Position numbers and translations under genes: made by a program. DNA of 64,000 nt from NCBI GenBank assembly GCA_018228685.1, contig CP073691.1, positions 1,488,001-1,552,000 on the forward strand, written 5' to 3'. This DNA is from Clostridiaceae bacterium Marseille-Q4149. Lineage in GTDB: Bacteria > Bacillota > Clostridia > Oscillospirales > Oscillospiraceae. Of the stretch, positions 25,906 to 34,679 are shown in pieces. The notes beneath the pieces are model-generated. The model made no database searches and had not been told where the DNA came from. It was given only the letters and a program-made list of their open reading frames with translations. Numbering within the stretch: the stretch's first letter is position 1; each line of letters opens with the position of its first letter.

Positions 25906-25934
25906 TTGCAAAACCGGGAAAACTTGGGTATAAT
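25906..25934 (+). promoter_or_regulatory. Promoter of the DUF512 gene
   Basis: TTGCAA at 25906-25911 and TATAAT at 25929-25934 are 17 bp apart, divergent from the kamBC promoter. Confidence 0.8.
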
Positions 25935-25985
25935 AGTTTGAATAAACTGCGGTATTATGCCGCCAGAGCTAAAGAGGAACAACAA

Positions 25986-27287
25986 ATGAGCACCATCATC
26001 ACCTCCGTGGACCGGCACAGCCCGGCGGAGCGGGCCGGGATCGCCGCCGGGGAGCAGCTGCTGACCATCAACGGCCACGAGATCATCGACGTGCTGGACT
26101 ATCGCTTTTACGGCTACGATACCGACTGCCGCCTGGAGCTGCGGGAGCCCTCCGGCGCCGTGCGGACCGTGTCCCTGCGCAAGCCCGAGGGCCGGGACCT
26201 GGGCCTGAATTTCGACACCGTTCTGATGGACGAAATGCGCTCCTGCGCCAACCACTGCATTTTCTGCTTTGTGGACCAGATGCCCCCCGGTATGCGCCAG
26301 ACCCTGTATTTCAAGGACGACGACGCCCGGCTGAGCTTTCTGCAGGGCAACTATATCACCCTGACCAACCTGACGGACCGGGAGGCCCAGCGGATCATCG
26401 ACCTGCGCATCAGCCCCATCAACGTGTCCGTTCACACCACGGACCCCCAGCTCCACTGCACCATGCTGGGAAACAAGAACGCCCTGCGGTCCCTGGACTA
26501 CATCCGGGCCTTCTGCAAGGCGGGAATCGTGATGAACGGGCAGATCGTGGTGTGCCCCGGCTGGAACGACGGGGATCAGCTGCGCCGGACCCTCCGGGAC
26601 CTGACGGAGATGCAGTTTTCCAGCTGCTCTCTGGTGCCGGTGGGCATCACCAAATATCGCCAGGGCCTGGCTAAGCTCCGGCCGGTGGACGCCGCCTGCG
26701 CCGCCGAGATCATCGACATCGCCGACGAATACGGCCGGGAGAATCTGGAGCGCTTCGGCACCCGGCGCTTCTTCTGCGCCGACGAGCTGTATCTGCGGGC
26801 GGGGCGGGAGCTGCCTGCGGCGGAGTATTACGAGGGCTATCGCCAGCTGGAAAACGGCGTGGGCCTCATGCGCTCCCTGGAGGACGATTTTCTGGCGGGG
26901 CTGGCCACGGTGGACGTGCCTGCGCGCTTCTCCCCTTTCACCATCGCCACCGGCACGGCGGCGGCCCCGTTTCTCCGGGGCCTGGTGCAGCGGGCCATGG
27001 GGGACTATCCCGGCCTGCGGGGCCAGGTCATCGCCGTGGAAAACGACTTCTTCGGCCACACCATCGACGTGGCAGGCCTGCTTACCGGCCAGGATATCTC
27101 CGCCCAGCTGCGGGGACGGGACCTGGGGGACCGGGTGCTGATCCCCATCCACATGATGCGCCACGGCGAGACCGTGTTTCTGGATGACTACACCGTGGAG
27201 CGTCTGAGCCGGGAGCTGGGCGTTCCCGTCCAGGTGGTGGACGAGGACGGCTTCGCCCTGGTGGACGCCATGTTCGCGGCGGAATGA
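25986..27287 (+). CDS. DUF512 family protein (PDZ plus radical-SAM-like)
   Basis: A 433-residue protein. It has an N-terminal PDZ-like domain (AERAGIAAGEQLLTINGHEI), a middle domain with CxxxCxxC (CANHCIFCFVDQMPPGM) and radical-SAM-like barrel motifs, and a C-terminal DUF512 region. It is conserved in many Clostridia and often precedes der, as here. The biochemical function is unknown. The ATG at 25986 follows an AGAGGAAC; the earlier open frame crosses the promoter. Confidence 0.9.
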   Translation: MSTIITSVDRHSPAERAGIAAGEQLLTINGHEIIDVLDYRFYGYDTDCRLELREPSGAVRTVSLRKPEGRDLGLNFDTVLMDEMRSCANHCIFCFVDQMPPGMRQTLYFKDDDARLSFLQGNYITLTNLTDREAQRIIDLRISPINVSVHTTDPQLHCTMLGNKNALRSLDYIRAFCKAGIVMNGQIVVCPGWNDGDQLRRTLRDLTEMQFSSCSLVPVGITKYRQGLAKLRPVDAACAAEIIDIADEYGRENLERFGTRRFFCADELYLRAGRELPAAEYYEGYRQLENGVGLMRSLEDDFLAGLATVDVPARFSPFTIATGTAAAPFLRGLVQRAMGDYPGLRGQVIAVENDFFGHTIDVAGLLTGQDISAQLRGRDLGDRVLIPIHMMRHGETVFLDDYTVERLSRELGVPVQVVDEDGFALVDAMFAAE

Positions 27288-27319
27288 CCGCCATACCCAA
27301 ATAAAAGGAGGTACCCCCT

Positions 27320-28648
27320 ATGTCCAAGCCCCTGATTGCTATCGTGGGCCGGCCCAACGTGGGCAAGTCCATGCTGTTCAACAAGATCATCGGGCGGCGT
27401 CTTTCCATTGTGGAGGACACCCCCGGCGTCACCCGGGACCGCATTTACGGTGAATCCGACTGGAACGGCCGCAAGTTCACCCTGGTGGACACCGGCGGCA
27501 TCGAGCCCAACACCGACAACCAGATCCTGGCCTTCATGCGCCAGCAGGCCCAGATCGCCATCGACAACGCCACGGTCATTGTCCTGGTAACGGACATCAA
27601 GACCGGTATGACCGCCGCCGACCAGGAGGTGGCCGGAATGCTCCAGCGGTCCAAAAAGCCCATCGTTCTGGCAGTGAACAAGATGGACTCCACCGGCGTC
27701 ACGGACCCGGAGTTCTATGAGTTTTACAACCTGGGTCTGGGCGACCCCATCGCCGTGTCCGCCGTCCATGGTCACGGCACCGGCGACCTGCTGGACGCCT
27801 GTCTGCAATACTTCCCCCCGGAAACGGACGAGGAGGAGGACAGCGACGTGGTCCAGGTGGCCATCATCGGCAAGCCCAACGTGGGCAAGTCCAGCCTCAC
27901 CAACCGCATCCTGGGGGAGCAGCGGGTCATCGTCAGCAACGTGGCCGGCACCACCCGGGACGCCATCGACAGCTACTTTGAAAACGCCACCGGCAAGTAT
28001 AACTTCATCGACACCGCCGGTATGCGAAAGAAGTCCAAGGTGGACGACGCCATCGAGAAATACAGCGTCCTGCGGGCCACCATGGCCATTGAGCGCAGCG
28101 ACGTGTGCCTCATTATGATCGACGCCCAGGACGGCGTTACCGAGCAGGACACCAAGGTGGCGGGCCTGGCCCACGAGGCCGGAAAGGCCTGCATCATCGT
28201 GGTGAACAAGTGGGACCTGGTGGAAAAGGATGGCAAGACCATGGACCGTATGCGGGAGGACATCCGCCGGGACCTGAGCTATATGACCTACGCCCCCATC
28301 GTGTTCATCTCCGCCATGACCGGTCAGCGGGTCAGCCGCCTGTTTGAGCTCATCAACTATGTCCGGGAGCAGGCGTCCATGCGCATCACCACCGGAATGC
28401 TCAACTCCGTCCTGGCCGATGCCCAGACCCGGGTGCAGCCCCCCACGGACAAGGGCCGCCGCCTGAAGATCTACTATATGACCCAGGTGGGCATCCGTCC
28501 CCCCCATTTTGTGGTGTTCTGCAACGACAAGAAGCTGTTCCACTTCTCCTACCGCCGGTATCTGGAAAATCAGATCCGCAGTGTGTTCGGCCTGGAGGGC
28601 ACCCCCATCATCATGACCGTGCGCCAGAAGGGCGAGGAGGATAGCTGA
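27320..28648 (+). CDS. der: Ribosome biogenesis GTPase Der (EngA)
   Basis: A 442-residue protein with two tandem G domains (GRPNVGKSMLFN with DTGGIE; GKPNVGKSSLTN with DTAGMRKKSKV) and a C-terminal KH-like domain. It acts in assembly of the 50S ribosomal subunit. A Shine-Dalgarno AAAGGAGG lies 8 bases upstream. The acyltransferase gene plsY follows without a gap, as in many Firmicutes. Confidence 0.97.
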   Translation: MSKPLIAIVGRPNVGKSMLFNKIIGRRLSIVEDTPGVTRDRIYGESDWNGRKFTLVDTGGIEPNTDNQILAFMRQQAQIAIDNATVIVLVTDIKTGMTAADQEVAGMLQRSKKPIVLAVNKMDSTGVTDPEFYEFYNLGLGDPIAVSAVHGHGTGDLLDACLQYFPPETDEEEDSDVVQVAIIGKPNVGKSSLTNRILGEQRVIVSNVAGTTRDAIDSYFENATGKYNFIDTAGMRKKSKVDDAIEKYSVLRATMAIERSDVCLIMIDAQDGVTEQDTKVAGLAHEAGKACIIVVNKWDLVEKDGKTMDRMREDIRRDLSYMTYAPIVFISAMTGQRVSRLFELINYVREQASMRITTGMLNSVLADAQTRVQPPTDKGRRLKIYYMTQVGIRPPHFVVFCNDKKLFHFSYRRYLENQIRSVFGLEGTPIIMTVRQKGEEDS

Positions 28649-28649
28649 G

Positions 28650-29291
28650 TTGTCTGTGGTATTTACTGTGGCCCTGACGCTGCTGGTGTCGTATTTGCTG
28701 GGCTGCTTCAACGGGTCGGTGATGACCTCCCACTTCATCATCCGGGATGATGTCCGCCAGCATGGCAGCGGCAACGCGGGCCTGACAAACTTCTACCGGA
28801 CCTACGGCGCCCGGTACGCCCTGTGCGTCATCGTCTGCGACATGGGGAAAACCGTCCTGGCCTGCCTCATCGGCGGGTATCTGATGCACTGGGTGGCAGG
28901 CGACTGGACCCTGGGCCTGCTGATCGCAGGCATCGGCTGCGAGCTGGGGCACATGTTCCCGGTGTTCTTCGGACTGCGGGGCGGCAAGGGCATCCTGTCC
29001 GGCGGCGTGCTGGTGCTGCTGCTGGACTGGCGGGTGGCCCTGATCGCCTGGGGCCTGTTTGCGGTGCTGTGGCTGACCACCCGGTATGTGTCCCTGGGCT
29101 CCATCGCCGCCACGGCCAGTATGCCGGTGTCGGTTTTCCTGCTGATGGGCCATAACTGGCTGTATACCGCCCTGTCGGCGGCGGTGGCGGCTCTTGTGAT
29201 CTGGTGCCACCGGGGCAATATCCAGCGGCTTCTCACCGGCACCGAAAAGAAATTCCAATGGCACGTCGATCCCCTGGACGGCAGCAAATAA
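28650..29291 (+). CDS. plsY: Glycerol-3-phosphate acyltransferase PlsY
   Basis: A 213-residue membrane enzyme that acylates glycerol-3-phosphate with acyl-phosphate in phospholipid synthesis. Family motifs seen are YLLGCFNGS, GSGNAGLTNFYRTYG and the FFGLRGGKGI loop. The start codon is TTG at 28650, one base after the der stop, with GAGGAGGA upstream inside der. Confidence 0.93.
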   Translation: MSVVFTVALTLLVSYLLGCFNGSVMTSHFIIRDDVRQHGSGNAGLTNFYRTYGARYALCVIVCDMGKTVLACLIGGYLMHWVAGDWTLGLLIAGIGCELGHMFPVFFGLRGGKGILSGGVLVLLLDWRVALIAWGLFAVLWLTTRYVSLGSIAATASMPVSVFLLMGHNWLYTALSAAVAALVIWCHRGNIQRLLTGTEKKFQWHVDPLDGSK

Positions 29292-29309
29292 GAGAAAGAG
29301 AGAGAACCT

Positions 29310-30230
29310 ATGAAACACAATCAGATGCGCCAGGTGGTGCTTCCCATTCTGGCGGCCTTTATCTGGGGCACCGCCTTTGTGGCCCAGGACGTCTGCGCCG
29401 ACGCCATGGGCGCGTTTACCTTCAACGGCACCCGGTATTTTATCGCGGTGCTGGCTCTGCTGGTGGTCATCGCCGTTATGAACGGGACGAAAAAGGACCG
29501 CCCCCAGCTGACTCCGGCGGAGAAAAAGGCCTCTCGCAGGCAGCTGTGGCTGGGCGGCTTCTGCTGCGGCACGGTGCTGGCCATTGCCTCCAACTTCCAG
29601 CAGGCAGGCCTTGTGGCCGGTACCGACGGCGGCAAGGCTGGGTTCATCACCGCTCTGTATGTGGTGCTGGTGCCGGTGTTCGGCCTGTTCTTCCGCCGGA
29701 AAGTCAGCCTGCCGGTGTGGATCGCCGTGGCCCTGTCCGTGGGCGCTCTGTACCTGCTGTGTATCAAGGGCAGCTTCTCCCTGGCCCCCGGCGACCTGCT
29801 GGTGCTGGTATGTGCCATATGCTTTTCCGTACATATCCTGGTGATCGACCATTTCACCGCCACCTGTGACGGTGTGAAGCTCAGCTGCCTGCAATTCCTG
29901 TTTGCCGGCACCTGGTCCACCATTCTGGCCCTGTTTTTCGACACCATCAGTCTCCAGGTGCTGCTGGACTGCATCTGGCCCCTGCTGTATGTGGGCGTGT
30001 TCTCCTGCGGCGTGGGCTACACCCTGCAGATCCTGGCCCAGAAGGACTCCAATCCCACGGTGGTCACCATCCTGCTGAGCCTGGAGAGCGTGTTCGCCGT
30101 CATCGCCGGTGCCGTTGTCCTGCACCAGCAGATGACCGCCCGGGAATATCTGGGCTGTGTGCTGATGTTCGCGGCCGTGGTCCTGGCCCAGATCCCCATG
30201 CCCCAGAAAAAGGAAGCCAAAGCCGAATAA
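29310..30230 (+). CDS. EamA/DMT-family transporter
   Basis: A 306-residue protein with about ten hydrophobic helices in two EamA repeats (AFIWGTAFVAQDV at the start, and the second repeat with LLSLESVFAVIAGAVVLHQ). DMT transporters commonly export amino acids or other metabolites; the substrate is not predictable. It follows plsY at 18 bases and is closed by a terminator. Confidence 0.9.
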   Translation: MKHNQMRQVVLPILAAFIWGTAFVAQDVCADAMGAFTFNGTRYFIAVLALLVVIAVMNGTKKDRPQLTPAEKKASRRQLWLGGFCCGTVLAIASNFQQAGLVAGTDGGKAGFITALYVVLVPVFGLFFRRKVSLPVWIAVALSVGALYLLCIKGSFSLAPGDLLVLVCAICFSVHILVIDHFTATCDGVKLSCLQFLFAGTWSTILALFFDTISLQVLLDCIWPLLYVGVFSCGVGYTLQILAQKDSNPTVVTILLSLESVFAVIAGAVVLHQQMTAREYLGCVLMFAAVVLAQIPMPQKKEAKAE

Positions 30231-30248
30231 ACCGAACCCATAACAAAT

Positions 30249-30278
30249 CTGACGCTGCTGCCGCGGCGTCAGTTTTTT
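30249..30278 (+). terminator. Terminator, copy 1 of a repeated sequence
   Basis: CTGACGCTGC and GCGGCGTCAG pair around TGCC, followed by T6. The same hairpin, with one base change, occurs at 33521-33548, so the pair brackets the lipoate cassette. Confidence 0.92.
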
Positions 30279-30356
30279 ATCCTCCGGTGCTTCCCATACA
30301 CAGGAATTCCTCCGGCCCGTCCCATTTCTTCACAAAAACGTAGTGCCCTCACACTA

Positions 30357-30385
30357 TTGACATCAGGGACAGGGTCCGATAAAAT
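30357..30385 (+). promoter_or_regulatory. Promoter of the lipoate cassette
   Basis: Consensus TTGACA (30357-30362) and TAAAAT (30380-30385) are 17 bp apart; GAAAGGAGG and the lplA ATG follow. Confidence 0.88.
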
Positions 30386-30426
30386 GAGAATGCCATATCG
30401 ACACAGCACTGAAAGGAGGTGCCGCT

Positions 30427-31374
30427 ATGCTGACGGTGCTGAATTCCTCCCACGACCCGTTTTACAACCAGGCGTTTGAGGAGTATGTGTTCGAGCATTT
30501 CCGCGAGGGTGAGATATTCCTGCTGTGGCAGAACGACCCCGCCGTGATCGTGGGCAGTTATCAGAACATCTGCCGGGAGGTTCACGTGGAGCGTCTGCGG
30601 CAGCTGGGGATCCCGGTGATCCGGCGCATCACCGGCGGCGGCACGGTATACCACGACCTTGGGAATCTGAACTATACATACATTTCCGACGGCGGGGCCG
30701 CGATAGACTACGACCAGTGCCTGGGGCCTATCCTGGCGGCGCTGAACGACATCGGCGTTCCGGCCCGGAAAAACCGGACCTGTGACATCGCCATCGGCGA
30801 TTTGAAGATCTCCGGCAGCGCCCAGCGGATGACAAAGGGGCGGCTGCTGCACCACGGCACCCTGCTGTTTTCTTCCGACCTGGAGGTTCTGGACCGGATC
30901 ACCACCCGCCGGAAAAACGACTGCTTCCGGAGCAAGGGGACCCAGTCCGCCATCTGCACCGTCACCAATATCCGGGAGCACCTGGCCCGGCCCATGACCA
31001 TTGAGGAGTTCCGGGAGCGGCTTCTGGACCGGATGGTGCCCCCCGGCAGTCCCCGGCTGACGCTGACGCCGGAACAGGAGGCGGAGGTCTGCCGCCTGCG
31101 GGACGAGAAATACCGTTCCTGGGAGTGGACCTGGGGCAAGACCCCGGCCTTTGCCTATGAAAAAACCGGCGTGTTCGCAGGGACGCCCATCCGGGTGGCC
31201 TATCAGGCCAAACGCGGCATCGTATCCGGCTCGGAAGTCCGCTGCCCGGCCATCGACGGCGCTCTGGCCGCCCGGCTGCTGAACGGGGCCCGCCTGGACC
31301 CGGAGGGATTCGCCGCCATCTGCCGCCGCCTGGCAGGCGACGGGGCCGATGAACTGATGGACTGGCTGATGTAG
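30427..31374 (+). CDS. lplA: Lipoate-protein ligase A
   Basis: A 315-residue ligase that activates lipoate or octanoate with ATP and attaches it to a carrier lysine. Family motifs visible are RRITGGGTVYHDLGNLNYT, the catalytic-lysine region GDLKISGSAQR and HHGTLLF. A C-terminal accessory domain is present. It is the first gene of a four-gene cassette with a free lipoyl domain, lipA and a second ligase. The obvious client in the window is GcvH. Confidence 0.93.
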   Translation: MLTVLNSSHDPFYNQAFEEYVFEHFREGEIFLLWQNDPAVIVGSYQNICREVHVERLRQLGIPVIRRITGGGTVYHDLGNLNYTYISDGGAAIDYDQCLGPILAALNDIGVPARKNRTCDIAIGDLKISGSAQRMTKGRLLHHGTLLFSSDLEVLDRITTRRKNDCFRSKGTQSAICTVTNIREHLARPMTIEEFRERLLDRMVPPGSPRLTLTPEQEAEVCRLRDEKYRSWEWTWGKTPAFAYEKTGVFAGTPIRVAYQAKRGIVSGSEVRCPAIDGALAARLLNGARLDPEGFAAICRRLAGDGADELMDWLM

Positions 31375-31407
31375 CCGGATATTCTGCGAGAAAGGGAGAT
31401 TTTTATC

Positions 31408-31647
31408 ATGGAGAAAAATATTGTCATGCCCCAGCTGCGGCCGGAGATGGAAAAGGGCGTTCTGTGCGCCTGGCTGAAGGAGGAGGGCGAGCCCGTTTCC
31501 GCCGGTGAGCCCCTGTTCGAAATCGAGACGGACAAGGTGGTCAACCAGATCGAGGCCACCCAGGACGGCGTGCTGAAAAAGCAGCTGATCGAGGAGGGCG
31601 ACACGGTGGACGTGGAAACGCCGGTGGCCATTCTGGAAACGGAGTGA
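31408..31647 (+). CDS. Free-standing lipoyl-domain protein
   Basis: A 79-residue protein that consists only of a lipoyl/biotinyl domain. The modified lysine lies in the hairpin ETDKVVNQIEA, which is typical of E2-type lipoyl domains (ETDKA) rather than biotin carriers (AMKM). No catalytic E2 domain is attached and none is seen nearby. Placement between lplA and lipA suggests it is a dedicated carrier on which octanoyl or lipoyl groups are loaded or matured. That role is inferred. Confidence 0.87.
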   Translation: MEKNIVMPQLRPEMEKGVLCAWLKEEGEPVSAGEPLFEIETDKVVNQIEATQDGVLKKQLIEEGDTVDVETPVAILETE

Positions 31648-31655
31648 GGGCCGGC

Positions 31656-32516
31656 ATGGAGAGAAAACCCGATTGGCTGAAGGTCCGCTATAACCAGGAG
31701 GCCGTGGATGAAGTGGCGGAGCTGATGCGGGACCTGAAGCTCAACACCGTGTGCAAGGAGGCCAACTGTCCCAACCTGGGGGAGTGCTACCGGAAGCACA
31801 CCGCCACGTTTATGATCCTGGGAAGCGTCTGCACCCGGAACTGCCGGTTCTGCAACGTCACCACCGGACGGCCCCTGCCGCCGGACCCGGAGGAGCCCAT
31901 GAACGTGGCAAAGGCCGCAAAAAAGCTGAATCTGCGGCATGTGGTGCTGACCTGTTCCACCCGGGACGATCTGCCCGACGGCGGGGCGGAGCAGTTCGCC
32001 AAATGCGTCCGGGCCATCCGGGCCGCATGTCCCGGCACCACCGTGGAGGCGCTGATTTCCGATATGAAGGGAAACACGGATGCCCTGGACACGGTGATCG
32101 CCGCCCATCCGGAGGTGCTGAACCACAATGTGGAGACGGTGCGGGAGCTGCAAAGCGCCGTCCGGCCCCAGGCCCGGTATGAGCGGTCCCTGGAGGTGCT
32201 GCGGTACTGCAAGGAGCAGGATCCCACCCTGCTGACCAAAACCGGCTTCATGGTGGGCCTGGGGGAGACGGAGGAGCAGATCGACCGCCTGATGGACGAC
32301 ATTCTGGAAACCGGCTGCGACATTCTCACCATCGGCCAGTATCTTCAGCCCACGCCCCGGCATTACCCCCTGGCCCGGTATGCCACGCCGGAGGATTTCG
32401 CCCGGTGGAAGGAGCTGGCGTTGGCTAAGGGCTTCCGCCATGTGGCCTCCGCGCCGCTGGCCCGCAGCTCCTATAAGGCCTGGGAGGCTCTGGAGGACGT
32501 GCATGATCTATATTGA
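31656..32516 (+). CDS. lipA: Lipoyl synthase
   Basis: A 286-residue radical SAM enzyme that inserts two sulfurs into protein-bound octanoate. Both clusters are evident: the auxiliary cluster motif CKEANCPNLGEC and the SAM-cluster motif CTRNCRFCNV. The C-terminal SSYKA-like segment (RSSYKAWEA) is present. An ATG at 31656 is preferred to the GTG at 31644 because of an upstream GGAGTGAGG. The 3' end overlaps the next ligase gene by 14 bases. Confidence 0.95.
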   Translation: MERKPDWLKVRYNQEAVDEVAELMRDLKLNTVCKEANCPNLGECYRKHTATFMILGSVCTRNCRFCNVTTGRPLPPDPEEPMNVAKAAKKLNLRHVVLTCSTRDDLPDGGAEQFAKCVRAIRAACPGTTVEALISDMKGNTDALDTVIAAHPEVLNHNVETVRELQSAVRPQARYERSLEVLRYCKEQDPTLLTKTGFMVGLGETEEQIDRLMDDILETGCDILTIGQYLQPTPRHYPLARYATPEDFARWKELALAKGFRHVASAPLARSSYKAWEALEDVHDLY

Positions 32517-33477
32517 GACCGGCTCCACGGATGTTTACTACAACTTCGGCCTTGAGAACTACTTCACGGTGGAAAAGCGCCTGCCGGACACGGTGTTTCT
32601 GTTCTGGCGCACCACGCCCACGCTGATGGTGGGCAAATACCAGAACATACTGGAGGAGATCAACAAGCCCTATGCCGACGCCCACGGCATCCACCTGGTG
32701 CGGCGGATGAGCGGCGGCGGCACCATCTATACGGACCTGGGCGGCTGGCAGTTTTCCTTCATCCAGCACCGGGAGGCCGGGGAGATCGAGTTTGGCCAAT
32801 ACATCGCCCCGGTGATCGGCGCACTGGAAGAGATGGGAGTCACCGCCTCCTTCAACGGCCGCAACGACCTGACCATCGACGGCCGGAAGTTTTCCGGCAA
32901 CGCCCAGTACCGGCTGGGAGACTGCATCGTGCACCACGGCTCCCTGCTGTTTGACACGGATATCCGGCAGATGGCGGAGGCCACCACGCCGGACAGCTAC
33001 AAGATCACCTCCAAGAGCATCAAGTCCGTCCGGGACCGGGTCACCAACATCTCCGACCATCTGCCCCAGCCCATGGACCCGGAGACCTTCAAGGAGACCA
33101 TGGTGCGCCATATCATGAACGGCAGCACCGCCGTCTACACCGTCACGCCGGAGGACGATGCCCGCATCCGGGAGCTGGCCCGGGAAAAATTCAACAGCTG
33201 GGACCGTATCTTCGGCGCGGACCCCCAATTCAACATTGAGCGCACCGGCCGCTTTGCAGGGGGAAAAATTCAATTTAAAATCGAGGTCCGGAAGGGTATC
33301 ATCCGCAGCGCCTCGGTTTACGGCGACTTTTTTTCCACTCTGGACGCGGAAGCAATTTGCTCCGTGCTGCCAGGCTGCCGTTATGAGCGCGGCGCGGTGC
33401 TGGCGGCGCTTGAGCCCCTTGGCGGGGCCGTGTACCGCATCACGCCGGAGGAAATGGCCCGGACGATTGTGGACTGA
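32503..33477 (+). CDS. Second lipoate-protein ligase A homologue
   Basis: A 324-residue paralogue of LplA (RRMSGGGTIYTDLGGWQFSF, GRKFSGNAQYR, HHGSLLFD). The catalytic lysine is kept. Two ligases in one cassette may divide the work: one loading octanoate or lipoate onto the small lipoyl domain or GcvH, the other handling a different carrier or an amidotransfer. It begins inside the end of lipA, so the two are translationally coupled. Confidence 0.9.
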   Translation: MIYIETGSTDVYYNFGLENYFTVEKRLPDTVFLFWRTTPTLMVGKYQNILEEINKPYADAHGIHLVRRMSGGGTIYTDLGGWQFSFIQHREAGEIEFGQYIAPVIGALEEMGVTASFNGRNDLTIDGRKFSGNAQYRLGDCIVHHGSLLFDTDIRQMAEATTPDSYKITSKSIKSVRDRVTNISDHLPQPMDPETFKETMVRHIMNGSTAVYTVTPEDDARIRELAREKFNSWDRIFGADPQFNIERTGRFAGGKIQFKIEVRKGIIRSASVYGDFFSTLDAEAICSVLPGCRYERGAVLAALEPLGGAVYRITPEEMARTIVD

Positions 33478-33520
33478 CCAAGAAAGCCGCAGCCACCCCC
33501 CTCAGACCTCCATAATAAAA

Positions 33521-33549
33521 CTGACGCTGCTGCCGCAGCGTCAGTTTTA
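33521..33549 (+). terminator. Terminator, copy 2 of a repeated sequence
   Basis: CTGACGCTGC and GCAGCGTCAG pair perfectly around TGCC, followed by TTTTATT. It differs from the hairpin at 30249 by one base. Confidence 0.92.
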
Positions 33550-33563
33550 TTATGCGTATATGG

Positions 33564-33761
33564 TTACAGGTTCTTCTCGTAGGACTCGATCATCTTCTTG
33601 ACCATCTGGCCGCCCACGGAACCGGCCTCGCGGGAGGTCAGGTCGCCGTTGTAGCCTTCCTTCAGGTTGACGCCCACCTCGCTGGCAGCCTCCATCTTGA
33701 ACTTATCCATGGCGGCACGGGCCTGGGGCACGTTCAGCTTGTTGGTATTCTTGGTAGACAT
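33564..33761 (-). CDS. Alpha/beta-type small acid-soluble spore protein
   Basis: A 65-residue SASP that coats and protects spore DNA. The family signatures are visible: the EVGV germination-protease site (AASEVGVNLKEGYNGDLTSREAG) and the C-terminal GGQMVKKMIE. The start at 33761 follows AAAGGAGAA; an upstream in-frame ATG lacks a ribosome-binding site. It shows that the organism is or descends from a spore former. Confidence 0.95.
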   Translation of the reverse strand: MSTKNTNKLNVPQARAAMDKFKMEAASEVGVNLKEGYNGDLTSREAGSVGGQMVKKMIESYEKNL

Positions 33762-33818
33762 GATTGCGTTCTCCTTTCTTGCGTTTTCAGCGAAAACCGC
33801 CGTTGGGTATCGCAACCA

Positions 33819-33848
33819 TAGATTGTGCCGCCGATGCCCCGAATATGC
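33819..33848 (-). promoter_or_regulatory. Possible SigG promoter of the SASP gene
   Basis: On the minus strand GCATA (33848-33844) and CAATCTA (33825-33819) are 18 bp apart, close to the forespore SigG consensus (GHATR, CATWHTA). This is the expected sigma factor for SASP genes. Confidence 0.5.
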
Positions 33849-33932
33849 GCCGGGCGCATCTGGTAAAATTTTGCGTTACTCTGTAAAATCTCAAAAAATT
33901 TCAGAAACCCTATCGCTTTTTTTGGTACTCTG

Positions 33933-33941
33933 TGCTATCAT
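33933..33941 (+). promoter_or_regulatory. Extended -10 element upstream of sdaAB
   Basis: TGCTATCAT (TATCAT at 33936-33941) has an extended -10 TG; the -35 region TCGCTT 17 bp upstream is weak. Confidence 0.45.
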
Positions 33942-33977
33942 GGCCCTGGTTGCACAGAGAAAGCGAGGAACGATCAC

Positions 33978-34679
33978 ATGCTGGATATTTTTGATATTCT
34001 GGGCCCGGTGATGGTGGGCCCGTCCAGTTCCCACACGGCGGGAGCGGTCCGCATCGGCAGCATGGCCCGGACGTTGCTGGGCGACGAGCCGGTGGAGGCC
34101 AAGATCCATCTGCACGGCTCCTTTGCCGAGACCGGCCCCGGTCACGGCACCGACCGGGCCCTGGTGGCCGGTCTTCTGGGCATGAAGCCCGACGATCTCC
34201 GCATACCCTACGCCTACCAGGAGGCTAAAAAGCGTGGGCTGGAGTTCACCATCGACACCGTGGAGCTGCGGGACGCTCACCCCAACACCGCTGTGATCGA
34301 AACCTGGGACGCCGGCGGCAAAAAGCTGGAGCTTCAGGCGTGCAGCGTAGGCGGCGGCCGCATCCTGGTGAACAAGGTGGACGGCATCGACGTCAGCTTC
34401 GACGGCATGTTCAACACCCTGGTCATCCGGAACCAGGATGAAAACGGCGCCGTGGCGGCGGTGACATCAGTGCTGAACCAGCTGCGCATCAACGTGGCCA
34501 ATATGAGCCTGTGCCGCCACAAGCGGGGCGGCGACGCGCTGATGGTCATCGAGACCGACCAGCATATCAAGCCCCACCAGGTGGCGTTTCTTTCGGAGCT
34601 GACGGGCATTCTGTCGGTGACCTATTACGATAAGGAGGATGATGACGATGTCGCTGGATTCGATGAAGGAAATCTTTGA
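33978..34679 (+). CDS. sdaAB: L-serine ammonia-lyase, iron-sulfur type, beta subunit
   Basis: A 233-residue beta subunit of the oxygen-sensitive [4Fe-4S] L-serine dehydratase, which makes pyruvate and ammonia. The start FDILGPVMVGPSSSHTAGAVRIG is characteristic, and an ACT-like domain lies at the C-terminus (VTSVLNQLRINVANMSLCRHKRGGDALMV). It overlaps the alpha-subunit gene by 32 bases. Serine can come from glycine through the fused GcvT-SHMT protein encoded further on. Confidence 0.95.
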   Translation: MLDIFDILGPVMVGPSSSHTAGAVRIGSMARTLLGDEPVEAKIHLHGSFAETGPGHGTDRALVAGLLGMKPDDLRIPYAYQEAKKRGLEFTIDTVELRDAHPNTAVIETWDAGGKKLELQACSVGGGRILVNKVDGIDVSFDGMFNTLVIRNQDENGAVAAVTSVLNQLRINVANMSLCRHKRGGDALMVIETDQHIKPHQVAFLSELTGILSVTYYDKEDDDDVAGFDEGNL

